From Hirundichthys speculiger (Eukaryota > Chordata > Actinopteri > Beloniformes > Exocoetidae): a stretch of 64,000 nt of DNA. A program made the position numbers and the translations under genes. Location of the stretch: NCBI GenBank assembly GCA_018398805.1, contig JAGFBZ010000261.1:2108001-2172000 (forward strand). Direction: 5' to 3'. Position 1 is the stretch's first letter. Every line of letters starts with the position of its first letter. This document shows positions 1 to 39,500 of the stretch, one piece after another. Below the pieces are notes generated by a model that was given only the letters and a program-made list of their open reading frames with translations, made no database searches and was not told the origin of the DNA.

Positions 1-53
1 GGATTCAATCAGAATTGAGTACATTTAGTAAATATCAGTCTAACAGTTAGATA

Positions 54-59
54 TTTATT
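54..59 (-). terminator. Candidate poly(A) signal of NELFE
   Basis: TTTATT on the plus strand reads AATAAA on the minus strand, about 155 bases beyond the NELFE stop codon. This is a reasonable 3' UTR length. Position is the only support. Confidence 0.45.
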
Positions 60-214
60 CTTTTCAACAAAACAACTGTAGTTCAAGAGCATCACTGTCA
101 CATCTGTGTCAATTACAATGATCTGCTTTAAAGGATAACATAACATTTTTGAATCTGTCCTGCAACTAGGGAAGTTTTAACAGTTGGCTTAAAGTAAAAA
201 CATGAAATGTTTCA

Positions 215-3200
215 TCACAGGAAATCTTCAGTGTACACCACTTGGTTCCTCTTGTCCCTGTAGGACCCTTTAGTGCTGTTCTGCACAGCTGTAAAAAGAA
301 AGAAACCATTCAGGGTTTAATCTCCACACGAGCCACAGATGACAAGGTGGTCATTTTCAAATCAATATTTAAAAGAACGAGAATTCTGCATTTACCCAGT
401 GAAGCCCATACTGATTTTCCAGTGGCAGCATCCAGCATGGGCTGCTTCCTGGCAATGCTGACTTTGATGTGAACATCTCCCACCATGCTTCCATTCAACT
501 GCGAGATAAAAAGATGAGCTTTGAGCACCTCTGTCTGTCTAACATTTAGAGATTGACTGAGATTTTTTTCTGTTTGTCTGCGTTCACAGCCCCCATTAAC
601 CGCGAAGTGTGGGGGATTACTGTATATGCAAATTGCGAAAGTATTCGGCCCCCTTGAACTTTTCAACCTTTTGCCACATTTCAGGCTTCAAACATAAAGA
701 TATAAAATTTCAATTTTTTTGTCAAGAATCAACAACAAGTGGGACACAATCGTAAAGTGGAACGAAATTTATTGAATATTTTAAATGTTTTTAACAAATA
801 AACTGAAAAGTGGGGCGTGCAATATTATTCACCCCCCTAATGTTTAATACTCTGTAGCGCCACCTTTTGCTGCAGTTCCAGCTGCAAGTCTCTTGGGGTT
901 TGTCTCTATCAGTTTAACACATCCAGAGACAAATTCCTGCCCATTCTTCCTGTAAAACAGCTGGAGCTCAGTGAGGTTGGATGGAGAGCATTTATGAACA
1001 GCAGTCTTCAGCTCTTTCCAGATTCTCGATTGGATTCAGGTTTGGACTTTGACTTGGCCGTTCTAACACCTGGATACGTTTATTTGTGAACCGTTCCATT
1101 GTAGATTAGTCTTTATGTTTTGGATCATTGTCCTGTTGGAAGATAAATCTTCGTCCCAGTCTCAGGTCTTTTTTGCAGACTCCAACAGGTTTTCTTCCAG
1201 AATGGTCCTGTATTTGGCTCCATCCATCTTCCCATCAATTTCAACCATCTTCCCTGTCCCTGCTGAAGAAAAGCAGGCCCAGACCATGATGCTGCCACCA
1301 CCATGTTTGACAGTGGGGATGGTGTGTTCAGGGTGATGAGCTGTGTTGCTTTTATGCCAAACACATCGTTTTGCATTGTGGCCAAAATGTTTGATTTTGG
1401 TTTCATCTGACCAGAGCACCTTCTTCCACATGTTTGGCGTGTCTCCAAGGTGGCTTGTGGCAAACTTTAAACAAGACTTTTTATGGATATCTTTGAAAAA
1501 TGTCTTTATTCTTGCCACTCTTCCATAAAGGCCAGATTTGTGCAGAGTACGACTGATTGTTGTCCTCTGGACAGACTCTCCCACCTCAGCTGTAGATCTC
1601 TGCAGTTCATCCAGAGTGATCATGGGCCTCTTGGCTGCATCTCTGATCAGTCTTCTCCTTGTTCCAGATGAAAGTTTAGAGGGACGGCCGGGTCTTGGTA
1701 CATTTGCAGTGGTCTGATACTCCTTCCATTTCAATATGATTGCTTGCACAATGCTCCTTGAGCTGTTTAAAGCTTGGCAAATCTTTTTGTATCCAAATGA
1801 ATGAATGAATGAATGAATGAAAAATACTTTATTTATCCCATAAAGGGAAATTCAACACTGTAGCAAGGGCTCTCTCTCTCTCTTTTTTTTTTTTTTTTTT
1901 AGCAATAATACTAATAATATTAATTGATAATAAAAATAATAGTAGGTTTTATGTCTTGTTGTGGAGGCTGATGGCTGATGGCAGGAATGATCTTCTGTAT
2001 CTTTCCGTCTTGCAACAGACCTGAAGAAGCCTCTCACTGAACACACTTTGTTGTTTGATCACTGTGTCATGGAGAGGGTGTGATCCGGCTATAAACGTCT
2101 CCACAACAGTATCTGGGACCTGCCTGCTGTGTTCCTTGGTCTTCATGATGCTCTCTGATCTTTTAACTTTGTTAAAAAAAAAAAAAAAAGTTTAAAATAT
2201 CCAATAAATTTCGTTCCACTTCACAATCGTGTCCCACTTATTGTTGATTCTTGACAAAAAAATTGAAATTTTATATTTTTATGTTTGAAGCCTAAAATGT
2301 GGCAAAAAGTTGGAAAGTTCAAGGGGGCCGAATACTTTCGCAAGGCACTGTATATGCCCACATGCTCAGATGGGTTTGAGGCTTAAAGTTTGTTATGAAG
2401 TCTGAAACTGAAGTTATGAAACTGAGTCTAAGATACACAGTGCTTGGTGTAGAAGCATGCGTATACGTATATCACATCTCTGGTAGGCCAAAACTGGCAG
2501 AAATGTAGCAGTAACAACTCTCTTGCATTAAAAACTAAAGCACAAATTATTTCTAAAAAGAATTCAATTTTAGTTTGTCTAATTGGTGAATAAGAATAAT
2601 GGCAAGATTTTATAATTCCCATTCTAAAAGAGGCAATTGTACTGACGGTGGTAATAAAAGGTCTAATACATTAATTATAATAAAAAATATACTCATGCTT
2701 GGTACATATAATAGTAGTGTAAAAAATCCTGATCCTGCATTAATGAAAACCAGAACCTCAATGAGCGTATTTCTTAATTTGTCACCTACTAAAAAGAAAA
2801 TAAATCAAACTCATGTTACAATACATAATTTCATACATTCAACTAAGATTTTTTTTTTCTACAATCACAGAAAATCAACTTCAAGACCCTAAAGATACAA
2901 AACTTTGCATATTACATAACTTGTTAAAGATGAAAAAATTGGCAAATGAATTAACAACATATGCTGCACCCATATTTAAATAATTCCTACATTTCAATTT
3001 CCTATAATCAATAGAATTCAGATGAAAGATGCTTTCATCTGCTTTCAATTTGACCATTGTCCTTTGAAAAATGTAAATGTAGCTGCTGTCCCATTTCTTT
3101 ATGAAATTAAGCTATTTCAAAAGAATTAAGGGGGTGTTATATTTGTAGGGACCTTTACTTTTCTTTCACTTTAGAGCTGCTAAAAAATTGGATGTAGGAT

Positions 3201-6200
3201 GTAGACAGAGGGACTACATCATTTATATGATTCCCATCCAAGATGGTACCAACCTCAGCTACAGCCTGGTCTGCAGATTCCATCTTCTCAAAGGTGATAA
3301 AAGCACAACTACAAAGAGAAAGAGAAGCATCAGGGATCCAGGATTAGATGTTTCTAATTATACCGTAGATGTAGTTGCTGCACTGTTGTACAAACAATGA
3401 GAGAAATAACCAGTAAATATGCACATAGCTTTGCGTAACTGTTCCATACTTGCGTGGGTTGTCCATTGAGAGGTCAATGATGTTTCCATGTTGAGCAAAG
3501 GCTGAGCGCAGGCTGTCTTCGACAAGCCCAGAGCCATAAACATAGACTGTATTCCCCTTTCGCACCCCTCTTCGCTCTGGATATGAGTCTGATCCTAAGA
3601 GTAAAAATAAAATAGACAGTGATAATGATGCTGGGAAATACAAATTATTTAAGATATTTTACATTTAACTACAGAAATTTTCTTATTTTAACCATTTTTT
3701 GTATTATTTTGCAGCGGAATAATCTGAGTTTATTATTCTGGACAATTTAACGTAAATTATGATCTAACTGCTTTTTGATGACTCCTTCTGTATGGAATGG
3801 TACAAAGCCCTTAAGATAACTCATACTAGAAATGCTTTTTTTTCTCATGCAAATTCAATTTGTTGAAGAGTTTTCCACATCTATAAGGAACGTTATTCCA
3901 CTTTTCTATTTCAAGGCCTTTTATGTGTCTAAGGATGGATGCCGTCCAAACAGGCAGGTTACAAATCAGATTCTCTTTTTAATATTAATTGATGTTAATT
4001 ATGCAGCCTTGAGTTAATGTCTCAAATCAGGCAGTTACAACTCTCCATTTGGTTTCAAATGAGATATTTTAAATTCTGAAACAAAGTCATTTTGATGACA
4101 CATTAATTTGTTCTCTGAAGAATAAATATATATGTTATTTAGACTACCATTAATTTTGAGTCCACAACAGTATCTTACACAGTGATCAACAATAAATGGT
4201 TACTCACGTCTGAAAGGTCCATCTCTGTCTCGCTCTCGCTCTCGCTCTCTCTCACGGTCTCGATCCCTGTCTCTGCTTCGATCTCCTTCTCGGTCTCGGT
4301 CTCGATCCCTGTCCCTGTCCCGGTCCCTCTCTCTGCCTCTGTCTCTGTCTCTGTCTCTATCTCTATCTCGTCTCTGTCCCTGTCACGGTCTCTATCTCTG
4401 TCCCGCTCTCTATCCAGATCTCGGTCTCGGTCTCTGTCTCTGTCTCTGTCACGTTCCCGATCTCTGTCTCTGTCTCTGTCTCTGTCCATGTCACGGCTAG
4501 ATGACATTCCACCTCCATCATCCTCATCCCGGTACCGATCGCTTGAACTAACGAAGCTGCAGAGAAATGTGAGATAATGATGTTAGACCTTATAGATCAA
4601 CAATAATGACATGTAAAGCCTGTTTTGCTTATTCATCAGGGTTTTAAACATTACCTCTCATACAGAAATTTCCTTTGTGTTCTCTTTCCAGACTGCAGGA
4701 AACATCACAAAAATGTTTGTAATTTAATAAAAATGTTTTATAAACTTGCATAATTTGTCTTTTTATAGTACCATTGGGAGCTTTAACACAAATGGACAAA
4801 CCCTAGATTTGAAGTGCATCATAAATGGATTAAAGAAATTGATGCAGCTTGAAAAATAAACATCTAAGCATTATAGGAGATGCCAAAAGCAACAAAATGA
4901 TCAGGTCACGTTATAGTCAGGTCATGTAGTCTCCTCTCTACCTCAGGTTGGTCATCATCTGTAGAGACACTCCTCTGGAATGGTAAGAAAGCAGGAGCTG
5001 GTCCTTTTTCTGGGTCCTGTGACAGTGCAAAAAAACAAAATAAATAATTAAATATACAGTCAAGGTGGGAAAGACATTTCACAACAAACTATACTAAAAG
5101 TAAGACATAATCCCCCTGACCAAGTGCAGTGATTTTTTTTTTCCCCTTTAGGGCTTCATTATTTATAGCTGAAAAGTACATACCACATCTCATATCATTA
5201 CCATTAATACTATTAAATCTGATTTAATAGCCCACTTGTACAATCTGCCCATTTGTGCTTGCAAGCACCAGAAATAACATTGAGATTATAGGTTTGTAGT
5301 GTTCTTAACACGGTACCTTGAGTTTGATTTCCAGCATTCGAGAACGTTTGAAACCTGAGTTCTTGTTCTCAGATTTAATAGCGCTGATGGCCCCAGATTT
5401 AATAAGCATCTTCGCCTGCTCGGTTGCAGTTGCAGTATCAACAACAGGTTGGTCTGATAATGCTGAGACAAAAAGAAAAAGACTTGAAAATAATTTTACT
5501 AACATGAATAGTAAAAAAAAAAACAACATATTTTTAAAATGTAATGCAGACAGATTTAAAAATATCAATACTTTTGAATTGTACATGTGTGAATACAAGC
5601 ATGCAAATATTCTGACAAATTTCAGTATCTCTCTATTTAGCTATTACACACAGAATGTTTATCAGACACTTACTTCGTTTTAAGCCACTCTGGCTTGTCT
5701 GGTTGGTTGAACTCTGCTTCTTCAATGCAAGCAATGCCTTTTTCTGAACAGAACATTAAATCAAAATCAAGCATACAAAATATTATTATGAAAACAAAAC
5801 ATACTCTTTCACGGCTTATTGTAGGAAAAATAGGTTCTGAGAAAATTGGAGTATATTACAAAGAATATGAATGAAAAACATAAAAAAGAACCTCGGAGTG
5901 AATCATCGTGGATGAGAAGATAAGACCCCAAATGTATTTTGACTGACTGTCAATGTTATTATGATTCATCAAATCTCTTCAAAAGTAATTCCAAAGATAC
6001 CATGTGCCACTATTGTTGTCATTTTAGGTAGGGTCAGGACTCCACTATTTATCTGAAATGAAACAATATTTACAACCAACTTCTTATAGATTTGGTTGAA
6101 GCTAATGTTCTCATGATAGAAAACATTTAAAAAATATATGCAACTTCTATGCATGAATCAATATAAGTGTGTACAGATGAACAGTAATTACTACAACTGT

Positions 6201-6850
6201 GCAGAATAAATAATTTAATAAAGCAGAGCTGATTGACAGCCTGACCACTGACTGTTTCAATCACTGTATTCTAAACAAGATCAACATGTAGTTCATTATG
6301 AGCAAATGATGAACCCGAGTTGCTTGAGAATGCCATCTTTGTATTCATAATATTCCAATGCAAAATATAATATTTGGGCACAGAAACGAGTAGGATAGAG
6401 TTGTTATTTAAAAAAAAAAGAAAGAAAGAAAGAAAAGAAAACCTTATAAAAAAGGTTGTGTCAGACATCTACTTCAAAGTCAAAAGGAGATAAGTCGGAG
6501 GCAAACTCTTTAAGGATTCAGAAAAACAGAAATCACTGGTATCTCTCATCCCTACTGCACATGGACCGACAGGAACAGGAACACCCGAGGATTCGTCCTG
6601 TCAACAAATTGGCTGATGTTTTATGAAGTTTCATTAAACTTGCCTTATGCAACACCTCCAGAAGATAAACACGCGAATACAGAGTAATGCATTCAACACT
6701 TTTCACTATAACAACCACTATTACCCATTAGTTTTAGTCAATACTAACAGACAACCAGAAACTCAGATTACCCACCTTTTTCTTCAATTTAGCATACTTC
6801 TTTTGCAAAGCCTCCTCTTCTTCCGTCAGTGAACTTGGAAAGGCCACCAT
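215..6850 (-). CDS. nelfe: Negative elongation factor subunit E (RD protein)
   Basis: NELFE is the RNA-binding subunit of the nuclear NELF complex, which holds RNA polymerase II at promoter-proximal pauses. Coding exons on the minus strand (high to low): 6850-6776, 5743-5674, 5462-5317, 5016-4942, 4692-4655, 4556-4208, 3594-3450, 3308-3254, 498-396 and 288-215. All have GT-AG sites and matching phases, giving about 376 residues (human about 380). Residues 1-25 hold the [10 protein letters not shown] helix; 26-97 contain the conserved [10 protein letters not shown] and KSGAISAIK segments; about 158-245 are the Arg-Asp dipeptide run; about 267-345 form the RRM, beginning NTVYVYG. The [21 protein letters not shown] tail follows. 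The start matches the human N-terminus ([10 protein letters not shown]), and a non-coding 5' exon ending at 7110 probably precedes it. The RD exon is one base short near 4370 (see findings). The 2.75 kb intron between 498 and 3254 contains transposons. Identity is certain; only the frame break is open. Confidence 0.95.
570..622 (-). repeat. Terminal fragment of a MITE
   Basis: Read on the minus strand, this starts CAGTAATCCCCCACACTT and continues with a GCGGTTA...GGGGGCTGTGA stretch. The same sequence forms the left end of the 968 bp element at 16614 in the SKIV2L intron. Similarity fades after roughly 45 bases, so this copy is truncated. Its terminus lies right next to the Tc1-like element that follows. 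Confidence 0.6.
625..2350 (-). mobile_element. Tc1-like DNA transposon (defective), in a NELFE intron
   Basis: The ends are inverted repeats of roughly 150 bp. The right end reads GGGGGCCGAATACTTTCGCA and the left end carries its complement. The outermost bases of the left end have decayed. TA flanks the right end (2351-2352), as expected for Tc1/mariner. On the minus strand, 1749-1162 encodes about 195 residues of a Tc1 transposase: the paired-like helix-turn-helix ([10 protein letters not shown]), the first catalytic Asp in LWSDETK, and the HGGGSIMVW segment. The protein is interrupted at its N-terminus by a LINE tail (about 1797-2082) and shifts frame near 1165, so the copy cannot encode an active enzyme. 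Confidence 0.92.
1797..2082. mobile_element. LINE 3' tail inserted inside the Tc1 element
   Basis: This begins with a (TGAA)n run followed by ACTTTATTTATCCC, typical of the 3' ends of Rex1/CR1-type fish LINEs, which end in short tandem repeats rather than poly(A). It splits the Tc1 transposase between the stretches equivalent to TTTGGATACAAAAAG and GCCGGAT, which are contiguous in intact relatives. A CT-rich and T-rich run at 1870-1900 lies inside. The insertion is therefore younger than the Tc1 copy. The LINE family assignment is tentative. Confidence 0.65.
2353..3253. other. AT-rich intron remainder, no gene seen
   Basis: This is the rest of the NELFE intron between the Tc1 element and the RRM exon at 3254. 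It is AT-rich and has no convincing coding exon or recognisable repeat. Short open frames here look random. Confidence 0.6.
4208..4500 (-). repeat. RD-dipeptide coding repeat in NELFE
   Basis: This tandem array of GA(C/T)-(A/C)G(A/G) codon pairs encodes Arg-Asp and some Arg-Glu dipeptides, the feature that gave the RD protein its name. On the plus strand it reads as a long TCTCTGTC-like run, which also produces a meaningless Ser/Leu-rich antisense frame. The array is prone to slippage, and a frame break is present near 4370. Confidence 0.9.
5744..6775. other. NELFE intron, nothing recognised
   Basis: This stretch lies between the first and second coding exons of NELFE. It is AT-rich with an A/AG-rich run at about 6409-6440. 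I see no exon or transposon in it. Confidence 0.6.
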
Positions 6851-6887
6851 GATGGCCACCGATACAAAACAGATGACAAACAAATGC

Positions 6888-7421
6888 CTGTAGGTAGAAA
6901 AATTATAATCTAGTTTGAATCCGTTTCATTGTTGCCACTCATGCGTGTGCTGTTTCGTTAGCTAAGCAGAGACCAAACCCGATTTCCTCTCTCTCTTCTG
7001 GAACATAAATATATGTAACTCGTGCAGCAACATTTGATAAATATGCCTAGTCTCTTACAGAGTCCCAGAGCAATTAATATTTGTGTTAAAAATTAATTAA
7101 TTTACTCACCGGGCTGTCTTGAATTCAGACTGACCAAACAACAACACTGGCGCGTAGATATGACGTAAAACTTGTAGGCCAATTTATTTATCTATGTATT
7201 TATATGACAATATATTTTTTTTTCATAACAAACAGAACTACAACTCGATGGTATATATATCTATATCGAATAAATATTTTTATTTTACTGTTAGGTGAGT
7301 GTTAGCTTACTTTGCTAGCAACTTCCGTTTTAGCTTTTTTTTGTCAACTTCCTGAAGCGACAGCAACAACTGACTATATGTTGGCAACTTTTAGCTTTCA
7401 GCTGAGGTTGCAAGTGGGACC
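6888..7421. promoter_or_regulatory. Bidirectional promoter interval, NELFE / SKIV2L
   Basis: The two genes are divergent. A donor site on the minus strand (GTGAGT, complement of 7104-7109) marks the end of a non-coding NELFE first exon at 7110, and the SKIV2L start codon is at 7422, so both start sites fall within about 300 bp. The interval contains a CRE-like TGACGTAA at 7161-7168 and ETS-type ACTTCCG at 7321-7327, with another CTTCC at about 7348. No TATA box is obvious, as is usual for housekeeping pairs. Exact start sites cannot be read from sequence. Confidence 0.6.
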
Positions 7422-26780
<19,359 letters not shown>

Positions 26781-27167
26781 GAAATGCATGGCGGGAGGGA
26801 GGATGAGGGTGCTGTTGAGCGTGGCAGCACGCTGGGGTGCTTGCAGTCAAGTGGCTTCTTTGTGTGAAAGGTGTGAGAAAGCTGGAGGTAGTTTGTATGT
26901 GGGTGGTGGAGACATATGTGAAATGTTTAGTGCTGCATGTGCCTACAAAAAACATGTTGTTTACACAAAAATTCTTAATTGTAAAGAAGGGATTATTTTA
27001 ATCAACAGACCAAAGTACAGATTTGGAGAAAGAGCATGAAGTCTGGACTGTAATCTAATGTACAGTAATAAAAACTGTATTTGAAACCTGCTGTGAATAT
27101 GCTTAATGTAATAGTTTGGACATGTCAGCCCTTTTTGGTTCTGCTACTTGTCTCACTTCCTGCTGCA

Positions 27168-27173
27168 AATAAA
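27168..27173 (+). terminator. Candidate poly(A) signal of SKIV2L
   Basis: AATAAA lies about 390 bases after the SKIV2L stop, in the context GCAAATAAAGTCTGTC. A second candidate, AATAAA in TACAGTAATAAAAACTG, lies near 27067. Confidence 0.55.
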
Positions 27174-27662
27174 GTCTGTCAGAAAAATCATTTAAAGGCA
27201 ACACTCTTCAGAGAGTAAAACTGAGGTGAAAATGTGACATAAAGAACCATATCATTCAGAAGATCCTTCTTAGTTGCGCTGTAATGGGATGTTCCAGCCG
27301 AGTGCCTCTGCATTTTCCAAGTCAGGGCTGTCGCTTTAAGACAACGATAGCTTTGTCTCTCATTAATTCAATGTACAGCGATGCGTAAGTGGAGAAACCT
27401 TATTAGACTATCAGCCGCACAGACGACAGGAGAGGAGCCGCACGGAACATCCTGTGCGCTCTGGCTGAGCTGGATTTATTAACAAAGCACCCCAAGTTAC
27501 CAAAAATTGTAAAAACGCGGGTGTCTTTTAAGATGAAGACGTCCTGAGGATGGGTTGCCCATGTTTGGAGTAAAAGTGTGAATCATCGACAGGAGCACTT
27601 ATCGCCAGCTGCTGGAGTACAAACACCACCGATCAGAGGAGGCGGACAGAGGATCGGGAGGC

Positions 27663-36558
<8,896 letters not shown>

Positions 36559-39500
36559 CTCCTCCTGACATCCTGATGGAAAGAGGATAGGAAAATGCAC
36601 CATTTTCGCTTGCTGGCCCTCTCTACAGATACACACACAGCTCAGACCTAACCTGCTTCCCTCCAACACTGACAACTAGAAGCAACCAATCACAGATGAC
36701 ACTTAAATGCAAAATGGCAGGCAGTTTTTCTGATGGGTCTAGTATTGTTGCTAGTGCAGCGACCACTCAGTATTTACACTAAAATATGAGCTGCAGGAGG
36801 AAAGCAAAGCTCTTGTCATTTACGATTCATTTGGTCAGATGAAAGGATTCTGAGCAATTCGATACATTTAAAAGGGAATATTTAGGTTAGTTAACTGCAC
36901 ATTTTAGTCGTAAAGTAGAAGTGTGCATGTTTTCGTCTTTGAAACTTAAAATCTGCCCTGCTGAAATGGTGTTGATTCCAGAGGGGTATCTTTTCCCAAA
37001 GAATGATTAGTGTTAGATGGGACGATCAATATAGCCTACATTTGTAACACACCAAATGGAGACTGGACTGTCAGGAGAGTTTCTGGTGTCACCCAAATGA
37101 GGATTTATTTCAGACTGCTTGGCTGTGTGTACGTGTACGTCTGAGCTGGATAAAAATGACATATTTTATGAATTATATATTTGTTTATTTATTTATAATT
37201 TATGAATTGGTACAATATCTACTCTTATTTGACTGTGTCTGCTGTAATTAATTGTGATTTGTTGCAGCTGTTTCATGCGCTACACTGGCTTAAAATTGTT
37301 AACTCATGATTATAAAATTGCATTTTATAGTAACCAGATAAAATAATGCAGCGGTTTACATTTATGGATCTTATAGTGCATGATCAATATAAATCAGTAC
37401 TGATGGGGTTTTAGTGCAAGGTTGCTTTTCCTGCCAGCAGTCAGTGGGAACATTTCCTAAGATTTCTATGAATGTGTGCTGCAGTATTTTCCAAAGTGTC
37501 AAATAAGATACTAAAAAGAAAAAAAAAACCCACACAGAAATGCTTTTTGCAAATATTTTAGAAGTGTATTAGTTTTTTTGTGTTGCACTTGTCTTGTGAT
37601 TTACTCTCTCAGACACTGTTAATAGTGCAGAACAAGACTCATGAGGCAACATAAACCTGCATGTCATCCTTAGTATGCTTCTATTCTTTTTAAATATTAA
37701 GGCTAGATGAGCTTATCTGGTTTCTGTAATGTAGCTCTGAACAGCATCTGTGCTGTTGCCTCTATATGAACAATTATAGTATGTGAGATTTCAGGGGTTA
37801 TGAAATGAATGTTTTCCAGTCGGAGAGGGAAAATATTAATGCCTATACAAAATTGTAGCACTTTCCAGTCTATGAAAACTTTATCCCCCAGTTGATCCCT
37901 TGTCCTTCTCCCGTCCACACGAGTTAGTGGACCTATCAACATATCTAATCTGTTTCCCCTTTTTCCTCTTCGTTCCTTTTATGAAAGTATTTCAAAAGAT
38001 TACATAGAGATATTTAAATATTATGAAAATAATATTTATTGACAGTAGTCACAAACAGAGACAGTATAAGTAAAGTTTATGAGTGTTTCGTTATTTAGAA
38101 TATTATTATTGCTACTGATGTGTTATATTTAATACAAAGAAACACACCTGGGCCTATTTATCAGTCACAAACAAGGATTTACAATTTCTTATTATTATCA
38201 TTTTAATTATTTTATAAAGTCACTGAAAGTAAATTTTCTTTGTGTGAAACATTGAAAATCCCTTTTAGCAATTACCTCTGGAGCAACCATGTATATTTAG
38301 AGAAAACAGCAACCACTTAGTTGATTAAAATCTACTGTGCTGCATTGCTTTGACGAGCAATATTATGGATTACTACTGATACCGGTATGACTGAAACACT
38401 CAGGACTGTGTTTCTGTGCTGCAATCACCCAAGGTCTACAAAGCAGCTAAAAATTGGTTTAAATAATTTTTATTAATCGAGAATTTGGATCACTTCTTGG
38501 ATAAATGCATTTTCGGAAATGCAGTTACTTTCTTGTAGAGAGATAAACACACAGATTGAAACCACTCTCCTTTCTGAACTACATCTATTTCATTGCATTC
38601 ACATCCTCCTGGGATGATCAGATTTTCCAATGATGCAAGTCACTACTTCTCTGACATCTGAAAGCCCATCTGTGTTTAAATCAACTGTTTAAATTGGCAA
38701 GAATGTTGTTTTATTTTAATGCTATAAGTTTTCTTTAGACCTTTGAAGCAAGTAGAATATTGCGTTTCCTCCCAGTCATTGGAGATATATAACATTTCTG
38801 AGACAAATAACCAATTAATGTTAACTGCAAAGAGTGGTTACAATAATATTACAAATTACCATGCTGCAAAATATCAAAATAATTTTAAACTGAAATATAG
38901 CATCCAATTTGAAGCTAGCACCTCAGAAGCTAACAAATATGGTAAAAATGTTGTAAATGCAAATGGATAACTGTAGCCAATTGAAAAGGAACAGCCGCTT
39001 ATAAAATTGACTTAGCAAGTCAAACACAAACATTTTCAACCACTTTCCTAGTTGTTGGACTGAAATGAGGTGTTCGTGTGATTTTTTTTTCTGTGCGTAA
39101 AATCTGAAGCTCTATTTATCTCAGCTTAAGCTTAATTTTTTTTTTTTTTTTTTAGCACAGAGACTGACATTCACCTGCCTAGCACCTGTGGATTTCTTTT
39201 TTCATTAAACATCATTAACATCATTTTGAACATCATTAAAAACAAGACAAATTTAATGTTTATTAATGAGCTAGCGATGAGTAAGCAGGTCAGGTGTATT
39301 TGACTTTATTTTGAGGGAACCAGGCTTGCTCTTGCTAAGCTAGCAGCTGCTACACGCTCATAGTAGTGTTGATTTCATCTAGCTCAGAAACCCAAATAAA
39401 GCGTATCTACAAAAATTTCAAACTTAACATTTTATATAACTTAACATTCAACTTTAAATTGTAGTGATAAAATTCAAAAACTTTCCCTGTTTCCTTGCTT

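Noticed and set aside
242..472. Open frame near the NELFE 3' end, plus strand
   Set aside because: It is antisense to the last two NELFE exons.
4182..4577. Ser/Leu-rich 131-residue open frame on the plus strand
   Set aside because: It is the antisense shadow of the NELFE Arg-Asp repeat and matches no protein.
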